In this document: positions 1-11,141 of the stretch, piece after piece
Numbering within the stretch: the first letter of the stretch is position 1
Layout: every line of letters starts with the position of its first letter
From: Carallia brachiata
Taxonomy: Eukaryota; Streptophyta; Magnoliopsida; Malpighiales; Rhizophoraceae
Direction: 5' to 3'
Assembly: GCA_021464245.1 (NCBI GenBank)
Contig: JADCRB010000016.1
Location: forward strand, 7,354,129 to 7,418,128
Length of the DNA stretch: 64,000 bases
Made by a program: the position numbers and the translations under genes
Notes under the pieces: model-generated
Told to the model about the DNA's origin: nothing
The model's database searches: none
What the model saw: the letters and a program-made list of their open reading frames with translations, nothing else

Positions 1-297
1 CCTAAAACTGCCGTGTCCCTGGTGTTATTTGTTCTTTCGAAGAGCCTAAATCCCAATTTAAATCTAACTATTGGGAAATTGTAATAGCGTATTCAAACAC
101 AGACTAGGTTATGTGGCTGGTCAATTTTTCTTATTTAGGCTTCTCTGATTTCTTCATAATGTATTTAGCTTCAATGTTGCACTTTAACCAAAGCAAAGAT
201 TATAAATGTGGTTTGGGTTCTTACTTAAAAGAGACACTACATGTTTAACCATAGCTCTGATACTTGGTCTTTGTTTTTCTCGTTCTTGGCTTTCCAG

Positions 298-1115
<818 letters not shown>

Positions 1116-2836
1116 AGGATCTGATGGTTTACCTCCTTCTGTAAGCACACCACTGCTAATGTGAGTTTCACGGTATTAATTTGTTATTTACTGTGTTCAT
1201 TTTACAGTGGACGTCGACTTACTAAGGAGAACAACGAAGAGGACAGATAATCTATCTTTGAAATTTTTATTGTGTTTGTTTCGATGTAGCAGCATTAACT
1301 TTACCCGTAAATTAGACCTAGGGGGTATTGTTTGTGTTGCTCACCTTTATACTTTCAACAGGGATTGCTTACGAATTTCTGCATCTCATTTATGTTTATA
1401 ATTTTAGAAAAATCATAAAGATTGTGAAAATTTTGTTGTTTTGTTAGTGAAGGAAGAAAAACATCTATTTTGATGACAGTAATTCATCAAATTACAGAAT
1501 CTTTGGGATTGATATGATTTACAAATTGGTGATTCCTGATTTGAAAGTAAGCCTAATGAGTTCGTTAATGAGCTTCCAAACTTAAGGTCATTTAAGTTTG
1601 GTTCATTTAGTAAATGAGTTCTATATTTGGACTTGCGAATTGCTTATTATTAACCAAACAAATAATTTGTAGCCCTAGATACTTCTTTGTTGATATCGTA
1701 TCCTTCCTTCGTATTCATTCTAGTTATATTTGCTTGTCACATCTTACTTGCAGAAAGAAATAATATTTAGACTAAAAAATGCCATTGAAGCAGCTTCTTC
1801 TACTTCGACGCGTTGGACAAACACTACGAACTCTCTCTCTCTCTCTTTTTTTGGTTTAGAATTGAAAATGTTGTATTTTGAAGTAGCTATTCAATTGCCT
1901 TGTTTGGAGCTAAGCTGACAGGGCAGTGGCAAGGACCGAAGTTATTAATTCTGACACCCTTGTAATTACAATTTTTTCCCCCTTCCCTGTAAACTGACTG
2001 CATGGGCAAAAAGCTGAGGTTTTCGTTTCCCCGGAGTTTTCTTTTCATTATCCTGAAATGGTATGATTTGTGAACACTTGCATTGGCGTTCTTAGGCTGG
2101 ACTGGTGTGGCCGGAGCTACTAGCAATCCTGTCGTGCTGACGGTTTGAAAGAAGTAGAATGATTACGATGACTGCCTAAAATTCTTGTGACATCCTTTTT
2201 TGAATGCTAGAACTATAACATACTTCGTTGTTCTGATTCTTATGTGGTTTCTCTTCACATTGGACTGCATTTCATTGGAGAGGATACTGAGGAATATAGC
2301 GTGCAAGGTATTGCATCTCTAGCTGCTCTGGTAAGCAGCAAGAGTTTCATTGTATAGACGCGGTCAACTTAATGTGTTTTAGTGATTTACACTGCAATGC
2401 TATGAGTGTTGGATGCAACATTTATGGTCTCTTTTCGTAGAGATCATGTATCGAGAGACTAAAAACATGGAATTAAAACATGGAATTAGGTTATGACGGA
2501 GCAATATGCGAGCGCGTAGCTGAGACATGTCTAATTTACTGCGTTTACGGAACTGCATCTGATCATATATGAGTCCAGATAAGTCCATTTACGCCTGACG
2601 TTTTCTCCCCCAAAATGTCAAACTTAGCAGGTGACTAGCGTCCAATATCCCTACCATAATTTGAGGGTTCATAGGAAGTGGAATTGCCACCTTTAATGAG
2701 AGGATAAACGTGGAAGCCAGAACAATGTTCCACCTTTGCATTTCATGGTGATGGTGCTGCATGTTCATGTGCTCAAAAGCTGGATGCCGCTGCTAGCATG
2801 TGGCCTTTCAATCACTGAAGACAAAGTGTTGCTTCT
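1116..2836. other. PP1 3' untranslated region and intergenic DNA
   Basis: No convincing coding sequence is present. The proximal part is the PP1 3' UTR. A GTAAGC at 1141 and a TTTACAG ending at 1207 could bound a short 3'-UTR intron. A (CT)n run lies at 1831-1847. The short ORFs here show no family signal. The distal part, ending in a TATA-like TATTTAA at 2837-2843, is the promoter of the downstream proline-rich gene. Confidence 0.5.
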
Positions 2837-2843
2837 ATTTAAG
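2837..2843 (+). promoter_or_regulatory. TATA-like box of the proline-rich protein gene
   Basis: TATTTAA lies 42 bases before the ATG at 2885. An in-frame ATG at 2846 is only two bases after this box, which puts it upstream of any transcription start the box would set. This supports 2885 as the start, where a clean signal peptide also begins. Confidence 0.45.
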
Positions 2844-2884
2844 CGATGAGCCTGGCCATTGTTAAGTGCATCAGTAGGTTGAAA

Positions 2885-3657
2885 ATGAAGGTGGGTGCTT
2901 TCTATGCCTTCATTTTGCTGCTAGTGGTGGTTGCTGTTGAAGCCAATGCTCCTTCATTTGCCACCATTACTAGATCTTTGGCAATGAACACAATGGCCAT
3001 GGGCATGCTCCTCCAACACAGCATGAAAAGTCACCACCAGTCCACAAACATCCAACACCTCACAAACCACCACCTTCTCATGGCCATCCTCCCCCAACAA
3101 AATACCCGCCACCCATCCGTGGATATCCTCCACCACTTGCATTAACACCACCCTCTCGTGGGCGCCCATTGCCTACCCCATCTCCGCCCTCTCCCAGAGG
3201 ATATCCTCCGCTAGAACATAGACAGCCGCCACCCGTCCATAAGCACCTGCACGCACCACCTCCCAAACAACACCCTCCCTCCCATGGCCACCCTCCTCCT
3301 ACTCAATATCCACCACCTTCCCGCGGCTATCCACCACCTCCACATGCACCACCCTCTCGTGGCTACCCTCCGCTTGCTGGAGCACCACCACTGCCAACTC
3401 GTGGACATCCGCCACCTATGCAAACTCCACCCTCTCGTGGACATCCACCACCCTCCAAGACGCCACCATCTCGTGCGCATCCACCACCATCTCTGAGTCC
3501 CCCTACTCCTAGACCACCCAAGCAAATACCACCAGTTCGTGGATATTATCCACCACCACCACCTAAGAAAACTACGCCACCTTCACACAGTCATCCATCA
3601 CATCCTAAACACCCACCCCCTTCCCACAGGTATCCACTGCCGCCGCCGCCACATTAA
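2885..3657 (+). CDS. Secreted proline-rich/extensin-like cell-wall protein, one-base frameshift
   Basis: The ATG at 2885 opens a classic signal peptide (MKVGAFYAFILLLVVVAVEA). This frame runs past a TAG that the downstream frame has at 2971-2973. From about 2980 the coding frame shifts by one and continues FGNEHNGHGHAPP and then a long proline-rich domain to the stop at 3655-3657. One missing T in the run at 2977-2979 explains the switch, and the gap is too short for an intron. The mature domain is built from degenerate repeats such as PPSRGYPPP, PPSRGHPPP and PPVHKH, rich in Pro, His, Lys and Tyr. Secreted proline-rich proteins of this kind are laid down in the wall, where hydroxyproline glycosylation and Tyr cross-linking are possible. 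The expected size is about 257 residues. Antisense and other-frame ORFs across this repeat are shadows. Confidence 0.8.
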
Positions 3658-3758
3658 ACGACATAGCTAAAATCCCACCAAAAGTGCTGCAGAATGCAGC
3701 AAGCTAGCTAGCCACCCTCTCTCACGTGTGGCATGGCATCAGATAAACCGGTCCAAGG

Positions 3759-3764
3759 AATAAA
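3759..3764 (+). terminator. Poly(A) signal of the proline-rich protein gene
   Basis: AATAAA lies about 100 bases after the stop codon of the proline-rich gene, in AT-rich sequence. The spacing suits a plant near-upstream element. Confidence 0.45.
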
Positions 3765-4039
3765 GATTTTGTCTTCAGCTTTAATTTCAACTGTTACATA
3801 TAATATATATGTACGTACGTTTGTTGTAAGACTAAAATCTACATATATATGTGTTGTCCCGTTCTCTCTTGTTTCTCTTTTTTCCCATTCTAATATTGCT
3901 GTCCTGACAGCGTGAAAAAATCCAATGCCATGCCATAGTGCAAAAAAAAAAAAAATATGCATGGTACTGGAGCAAAGTTCTATTTGGAGATTATGAGCAA
4001 CTACATAAACAATAAATATTACCCAAAATTGCAGTTAGA

Positions 4040-4112
4040 TGTTGCTGCCCAGGATCGAACTGGGGACCTTCAGTGTGTAAGACTGACGTGATAACCACTA
4101 CACCACAGCAAC
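4040..4112 (-). tRNA. tRNA-Val (anticodon UAC)
   Basis: The minus strand begins GTTGCTG and ends CAGCAAC plus discriminator A, giving a perfect 7-bp acceptor stem. The D-arm contains GTGTAGTGGTTATCAC (A box) and the T-arm contains GTTCGATCC (B box). The anticodon stem TCAGT/ACTGA encloses the loop CTTACAC, so the anticodon is TAC and it reads GUA valine codons. No intron is present. A TTTT run just downstream on the minus strand fits a Pol III terminator. CCA is not encoded, as expected for a nuclear tRNA. Confidence 0.93.
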
Positions 4113-4670
4113 GTTGCGTTCAAGTTGGCTGCTTTATTATTTTTTTTTAAAATATAACTTATGTTTAAAACATAAAAATTTAAAAAATATATATCAAAGA
4201 TTATTTTTTGTCTGCTTAAAAAAGGAAAATTCCAAAAAAAGAAAAAAAAAACTCCTAATCAAACACGGTTCTTCATTATTGATTTTTTTTGCAAAACTAA
4301 TTAAATTAAAATTTCAGATATCGCGATATAATTCTTTTTTTTTTATTATTATCTAAATGATCCGAGGACCTCAAATTGGTTTTTTTTTTTTTTTTTTTTT
4401 CTTTTTAGCAAAGACCAAAGTCCAGAACCCAGTCGGTCTAACAAACAAGCCCAACAACTAACCAACAAACAATGAATCCATCAAATCAGAATCGCCGTCC
4501 CAAGAAATCCTTACAAAACAACCCAAATCATAAGCCAACCCATTGCCAACTGCTCTCAGAGAGAAGACGATACATACCTACCTAGTCCCAACTCCCAAAG
4601 GGAGAAACATCAGAACGAGAGAGAGAGAGAGAGAGAGAGGAGGAACAAAAAAAAAGGGCAAGTAGGAATC
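4113..4670. other. RPB7 upstream region and 5' UTR
   Basis: AT-rich promoter-side DNA with poly-T tracts (4379-4400). It passes into a more balanced 5' leader from about 4430 that carries a (GA)n microsatellite at about 4617-4638 just before the ATG. No coding sequence is recognised. Confidence 0.5.
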
Positions 4671-7123
4671 ATGTTTTTCCACATAGTTTTAGAGAGGAAC
4701 ATGCAATTGCACCCCCGATATTTCGGCCGCAATCTCCGGGATAATCTAGTCACCAAGCTCATGAAAGACGTTGAGGGCACTTGCAGGTAGGTCCCAATTT
4801 TCCCCCCCTTTTTTTTTGGGTATCCTACGGTAAAGATTGAAACTTTTTACCTGGTTCGTTTGGCGGCCGAGAAAATTTTGTGATGAAATAAAGAAAGAAA
4901 GTTTTTTTTTTTTTTTGTTTTTTCTCAACTGGGTTTTGCTTGAACTTGATGATCCAGCTATCTTTACTATAGAAATTAAGCTCTGACTATGGTAGGAACT
5001 GAAGCAGTGGCTGATAGTAGAAAATTAGGGCCCAAGAATTGAGAGAGATGAGACCCCAATAAATCTATAGCTGTCCCAATGTAAATGGGGGAAAGTATAA
5101 TGAAATTTGTAAGATGATATGTGTTTGTTTGTGGGTATTTTGTTAGAATTGGAAGAGAGTTGGAAAGGAGATGATAATTTGAGTACTTGCAATTTTCATT
5201 CTTCAGGTGGGGAAGCACCCGCTGTAGATCACATTAGCCTAGTTGAATCTGTCAATTATGACTGTATCTCCTATGTGTAATGCTAAAACTGATAGATGGA
5301 GAAAATAATGTTGTCTACTACTTGTCTGTAATAAACTAACTTCATTGGCTAATATTCATTATGTGGCTAGTATAATTTAAAATGCTAAAAGAAATTCTAA
5401 CACCGAAGAATTTCTCATAGATTCTCCTTTTTCAGCTTATTTTTGCTAATGAAACAACATTTTGTGATTCACTTGCTGTGCAGAGCGGTGCACACGAGTT
5501 TGTGCATAAGAATTAGGTTTTGAATACCCAACTCAGAAATTCTTTGCTTTTCAACAGTGGTCGACATGGATTTGTTGTGGCAATAACAGGGATAGAGAAC
5601 ATTGGGAAAGGGTTGATCCGAGATGGGACAGGATTTGTGGCATTTCCAGTGAAGTACCAATGTGTTGTTTTCAGGCCATTTAAGGGAGAGATCTTGGAAG
5701 CTGTTGTTACGATGGTAAACAAGGTGTATATTTCTTTCCTACCAATCAATTCATTTCATTAGATGTATGTTAATGTGGCTTCGTTCCTGGCTAACTCTTG
5801 ACTTTATTTCAATATTTGCAGATGGGATTTTTTGCTGAAGCTGGGCCTGTTCAAATTTTCGTTTCAAACCATGTAGGTTATGCTTTCATTTGATTGCTAT
5901 ATCTCTAGCTGTTTGCAAGAAATTTGTATTACTTTCTGTTAAATCGTTGCTTGCTTCCCTTTATGCTTTCATTGTCCTTTCCCATTTCAACGATTAATTC
6001 AAGACTATGACACTGTTTCTTTGAGACAATTTCTTAGCCTGTCTGGGTGAAGCGATCTTTTATGATACAAAGATGAAGAATGAAGATTTGTTGTCATCAA
6101 TTTAGTCATCATTTCTTCCCCAATCAAACGTCTTGTTTGGTTGAGAATTTTAAAGTGGAAAATAGTTTGGCTGGAATTCTTGCCTAAATTTAGTGTCTGT
6201 CACTAGCATCTTCATTGCTTGTAAATAAAGTCTAGAATTTGAGATTTGGTGCTGTGTGGCCGAGATGTGCAGAATTGCAGCATTTTATGAAGAATTCAGT
6301 ATTGAGTACCTTTGGTCAATAAAGTGATTTTATTGTTTGATAACTTTTAAATTCTTTCTTTCTTGATTGGTAAATAATTTAATACATGATTATCATTTTT
6401 TTTTTTTTAAAAAGGAAACACGCCAGTGCACAAGGCTCCCACATTATGGGTTCTTGGGAAGGGTCAGATGAATTTAGCCTTATCCTTATTTCACAATAGG
6501 TTGTGTCTACAGCTTGAACGTATGACCTCCAGGTTGCAATAGATTATGGCTCGGCCTTCAACTTTGCTACACGTCTATCATTGTGGCTTATCATCTTCAA
6601 GCTTCGAACTTGTTATGCATTTCTCTGCTGTTGGATGCATGATACATACAAATGCATTTAAAAGCTTAAATTTTCATACCTTCAATGTATTTCCTGACTT
6701 CCCCCTTGCACTTGTAGTTGATACCGGATGATATGGAGTTCCAGTCTGGAGATATGCCAAATTATACAACTTCAGATGGATCAGTATGTCTTGTTTAGCT
6801 TACATTTGGAAAGAATCAGTTTTATGTCTTTCAATTACGAATTTGAGCTTGTGACTGACATTTTGCTTATTTTTCAGGTTAAGATTCAGAAGGATAGTGA
6901 AGTACGATTGAAGATAATTGGAACTCGAGTTGATGCCACAGAAATTGTATGTGCTTGGAATATTTAAGTATTGGTTATCACATGTCATAAGAGTTATTTT
7001 TATAAATCAATCACAAGCTTCATTCTATTGTTTGATGTCATTCCTCTTCTTATTTTTCAGTTCTGCATCGGTACCATAAAGGATGACTTCTTGGGTGTTA
7101 TTAATGATCCTGCAACTGCTTAG
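4671..7123 (+). CDS. NRPB7: DNA-directed RNA polymerase II subunit RPB7
   Basis: There are six exons: 4671-4786, 5558-5723, 5822-5872, 6718-6783, 6878-6946 and 7061-7123. All introns are GT-AG, and the joined frame is open for 176 residues, the usual plant length. The N-terminal part ([16 protein letters not shown] to about residue 80) is the tip/RNP-like domain that docks on RPB6 and the clamp. The remainder, including [14 protein letters not shown] and [20 protein letters not shown], is the S1/OB RNA-binding domain. With RPB4 it forms the Pol II stalk, which contacts nascent RNA and acts in initiation and mRNA decay. Intron 1 is long (771 bp), and intron 3 carries a SINE-like insertion. The close spelling match excludes the Pol IV/V paralogues as the best identification. 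No defects are seen. Confidence 0.97.
6394..6545 (-). mobile_element. Au-like SINE in RPB7 intron 3
   Basis: On the minus strand the segment starts near 6545, reads through a degenerate tRNA-like promoter (CATACGTTCAAGCT resembles a B box), and ends in CGTGTTTCC plus an A-rich tail, seen as the T-run at 6396-6409. The layout matches the widespread plant Au SINE as I remember it. GATTAT occurs at both edges (about 6388 and 6542) as a short possible target duplication. Confidence 0.55.
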
Positions 7124-8603
7124 TGAAGAAGTTGGTGAACCTGCTTGTGATGCAGCCTAAGTGTGTTGCTGCGCGCATAATTTTCGTGGGCATTTTGGTA
7201 CTGCCGTCTTAAATGGATTGGCATTTTACGTTGTGGGTTGGATCTTCATGCTACTTTAGAAGTGGATTTGAAAATTCTGTTTATATCTAGTACTGTAGAC
7301 CAACCTAATGGATTCCGTTGTCGGTAGTTAAAGTTTAGAAAATTTTGGAAGACAGTGAGTCTCTGATCATGTTCTGATTGTTCCATGGCGTATGAATTCC
7401 GAATGTTGTTGCTTCTGGTTAAAGCATTGATATTAGACTAAAATGGAGCAGAAGGTATTCCTTGAATATTGGAATGAAATAATGTGTTTCCAGTTAACAT
7501 TTTCCAACTCAAGGATTATGGTCATCGGTTAGTTAGGAAAACTGCTATTTTTCTTCGAAAATGTTTGCTGTAATTTCTAACCGCTTCTACTGTTTCAGAA
7601 AGGAGCCATTCTGCTTTCATGGTCATTGACGGAGCAAATTTGTGACACTTAAAAATCCTCCTATTAACCACCAGGTGTAGTACCTAGCCATAAGTCATTT
7701 GTGGGGTAAGTGTCTGATGTTTCAAATCTCACTCCAATTCAGCTAAACTGAAAATTAATAAATGAATTATCTAAAAAAAAAACGAATAAATAAAAATTTC
7801 ACATTGATTGCCTCTCAAATGAAAAAAAAAAAAAAACTTGAATAAAAGTTAAAAATTAAAATGGGCACTTCAAAATGAAGTGGAACATCGCTCCGAGTTC
7901 ACTTTTAACGGAATGAGTCCCATTACCTTCAAGCGACGACGCACAGCAAGCAATTCATTATTTGTAGTACAATAAAAAATTAATAAAAAATATTTATATT
8001 TATTATAATTATTAATTAATTAATTATATAAATCAATCAATTAATTATCATACATACTTTAGCTATGATTTTGGCCTATAATTTTCTTTATATACACCTA
8101 AATTTTTCGTAATGGAATATAAGTGAGTATGAAGTTCTTCTAGTATTCTTTTTTTTTTTTTTAGGGCACCGTTACACATAATTCGTTTTATTAATAAATA
8201 ATTATGTTATTTTTTGGATATTTAATAATTTATTTATGTTTTATTTAAATTTAATTATTTAATAATTTATATCACTATACATTTAAATATACTTAATAAA
8301 ATTTTATTTTATAAAATTTTATTTTTTAAATTTAATTATTTAATAATATATAGTTGGTTTGAACAGCAATTTTCAAGAAAATGGTGCTCCTCAAGGTTTC
8401 CCAACGGAGGATGCCATCGAAGTTCAATCTTGAATATTACACATCTTGTTGACCAGTCTGTCATGAGAACAGCACAGAGCGCTCAAAGATTCTCACTAGG
8501 GTATGAACAAGATCAGTAGCAAATTAATCAGCCACCTTGTGCTTGTAAATTCCAATTCTAAAACTTTCTCAACAGAGGGCGGCAGCAGCAGACTATCATC
8601 AAA
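7124..8603. other. RPB7 3' UTR, AT-rich intergenic DNA and CRR2-like 5' region
   Basis: The first ~400 bases are RPB7 3' UTR. From about 7750 to 8350 the DNA is extremely AT-rich with A/T runs and no coding potential. A less AT-rich stretch (8370-8600) directly precedes the PPR gene and is probably its promoter and leader. A short ORF at 8503-8691 is out of frame with the PPR gene and is not supported. Confidence 0.5.
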
Positions 8604-10559
8604 ATGTTGTCTTTTCCCTCTCCCAAACCCACCCAGCCACTGCCATGCGCTACCACTCGCTTGCCTTCAAGACCAACGATTTGTTCTATAACCTTAAACC
8701 CCACAACGGCCAATCCCAACCCTGCAGCCAACAACAACCAGCTAATGCAATCGCTCTGCAAACAAGGCAACCTTAAACAAGCAATTAGGCTACTTTCGCA
8801 AGAGCCCAATCCGACCCAGCGAACCTACGAGCTTCTAATCCTCTCCTGCACCCACCAAAAGTCTCTCCTCGATGCCCAACACGTTCACGGCCACATAATT
8901 GCAAATGGGTTCGATCAAGATCCTTTCTTGGCCACAAAACTCATTAATTGTATTCGTTTTTTGACTCCATCGATGATGCACGCAAGGTGTATGATACAAT
9001 TCGCAATAGAACCATTTATGTTTATAATGCGCTCTTGCGAGCGCTTAGTTTGGTGGGTCATGGAGAAGAGGTGCTGAACCTTTACCGTAGAATGAATTCT
9101 GCTGGGGTTTCATCAGATGGGTTCACCTATACGTACGCGCTTAAAGCTTGTGTTGTACCTGACTGTTTGATGTCACTACTGAACAAAGGGAAGGAGATTC
9201 ATGGACATGTTTTGCGGCGTGGGTACGAGGATCGTGTCCATATAATGACAACTTTGATTGACATGTACGCAAGATACGGTTTGGTGTCATATGCCGATGG
9301 TGTTTTTAATCAGATGCCTGTGAAAAATGTGGTTTCTTGGAGTGCTATGATTGCATGTTATGTGAAAAACAGCAGGTCTTTTGAGGCATTGGAGCTTTTT
9401 AGGGAAATGATTCTGGAGACGCAAGATTTGGGTCCAAATTCTGTGACAATGGTTAGTGTGCTGCAAGCTTGTGCTGCTCTTTCAGCTTTGGAGCGAGGGA
9501 GGTTGATTCATGGCTATATTCTTCGGAGGGGACTTGATGATATCCTGCCAGCTTTTAGTTCCCTTATAACCATGTATGCAAGATGCGGCAAGCTTGAATT
9601 GGCGCAACGCGTTTTTGATAAGTTGAATAGGAGAGATGTTGTTTCTTGGAATTCATTGATCTCTGGTTACGGGGTTCACGGCCTTGGAGAAGAAGCAATC
9701 AAAATATTCGAGGAGATGATATGTAATGGTGTGGTGCCAAGTCCCATATCATTTATTAGTGTTTTGGGGGCTTGTAGTCATGCAGGACTTGTTGAGAAGG
9801 GAAAAGCATTATTCGAGTCGATGCGTAAAGAGCACAGGATATCCCCCAGTGTAGAGCATTATGCTTGTATGGTGGACCTTCTTGGGCGTGCCAACAAGTT
9901 AAAAGAAGCAGCTGAAATTATAGAGGATATGCGTATTGAACCAGGACCTAAGGTTTGGGGTTCTCTTCTCGGATCATGTAGGATACATCGCAATGTTGAA
10001 CTTGCAGAGAGAGCAAGCAAAAGGCTCTTCGAACTTGAACCGACAAATGCTGGGAATTACGTGCTTCTTGCAGACATTTACGCAGAAGCCGGTATGTGGA
10101 ATGAGGTAAAAAGAGTGAGGAATCTGATAGAAGCACAGGGACTGCAGAAAATCACCGGTCGCAGTTGGATAGAAGTTAAGAGGAAAATACACATTTGTGT
10201 CTGCGGATGAGTTCAACCCGCAATTTGAGCAGCTACATGCTTTGTTGTGTAAACTGTCAAAAGAGATGAAGGAGAAAGGTTACGTGCCACTGACAAAAGT
10301 CGTGCTATATGATCTCGACGAAGAGGAAAAGGAGCGGATTGTATTAGGTCATAGCGAAAAACTTGCCCTTGCCTTTGGACTCATCAATACCAGCAACGGG
10401 GAAACCATTAGGATAACCAAAAACTTGAGGTTGTGCGAAGACTGTCACTCTTTTAACAAGTTCATTTCCAAATTCGCAAATAAGGACATTCTGGTGAGAG
10501 ATGTGAATCGGTTTCACCATTTCCGGGACGGTATTTGCTCATGCGGGGACTATTGGTGA
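8604..10559 (+). CDS. CRR2: CRR2-like chloroplast PPR protein (PLS-DYW class), two frameshifts
   Basis: Three consecutive reading-frame blocks form one intronless gene: 8604-8947, 8948-10192 and 10194-10559. The first switch needs one missing base (AAT-TG-TAT should read Asn-Met-Tyr). The second, after KRKIH, fits loss of two bases before FVSADEF. The N-terminus is Ser/Pro/Thr-rich like a transit peptide. It is followed by an array of PPR motifs (VVSWSAMIACY, VVSWNSLISGYG), E motifs (GPKVWGSLLGSCRIH) and a complete DYW domain with HSEKLALAFGL, LCEDCH and a terminal CSCGDYW. Overall spelling matches Arabidopsis CRR2, which is needed for rps7-ndhB intergenic RNA processing and hence for the chloroplast NDH complex. 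The full length would be about 650 residues. All catalytic and zinc residues of the DYW domain survive, which argues against a long-dead pseudogene. Confidence 0.88.
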
Positions 10560-11141
10560 TCATTATGCAGAATTTGATATTCAATTGTTAACGCGTGCAT
10601 TAATCTTTGGCTCTACCCCCATGTTTGCTGCACTGGTTTACATAAGACCTTCAACTCATTATAACGGACAATATTTTCCCACCAAGAAGATGTAATTCCA
10701 ATTTGGGCGACAACAGCTTAGTAGAATTATCCCAAGAAGATGTTCCTTGTGTGAGCTTCAAACAGGGACACGAGGTTTTTTTTGTTTTGTTTTGAAATAA
10801 TGATAAAAAAGAATCATAATATACTCATGTAAGATTGAAATGATCAATCAGGGATGTGAAAAAGGTAGCCAACAGTCATTATAGACTCCAATTTTGAAAT
10901 ATTCTCAATGCTTTGTTTCAAAGTACACGTATTCTCAACTCACTTAACCAAAAAAAAAAAAACCTTGAATTCAGTCATACAAATCCTCAAAAAATCCAAA
11001 ATGCAATCATTTGATTGATTGTTATCGTGTTGCCAACATTTGCTTCTCTGTAGTAAACATGCAATGCCAGAGAAGTGAGGAAGACAGGAAAAGTGAGGAA
11101 GGCAGGAAAAAGAACAAAATGGTCGAAAACTGCAGTTCTTT
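10560..11141. other. Convergent 3' ends of the PPR and coiled-coil genes
   Basis: This 582-bp gap lies between two stop codons on opposite strands. It is AT-rich with A-runs and holds no recognisable coding sequence. It should contain both 3' UTRs. Confidence 0.55.

Noticed and set aside
264..297. Upstream ATG giving an N-terminal extension ([11 protein letters not shown]) to the PP1 ORF
   Set aside because: These bases are intron. TTTCCAG ends at 297 and the conserved Gly of GDIHG is completed from an exon outside the window.
2954..3525. Antisense and other-frame ORFs across the proline-rich gene
   Set aside because: They are low-complexity shadows of a proline-rich repeat, with no independent signal.
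8503..8691. ORF starting upstream of the PPR gene
   Set aside because: It is out of frame with the PPR protein and shares no homology; the PPR-frame ATG at 8604 fits the family.
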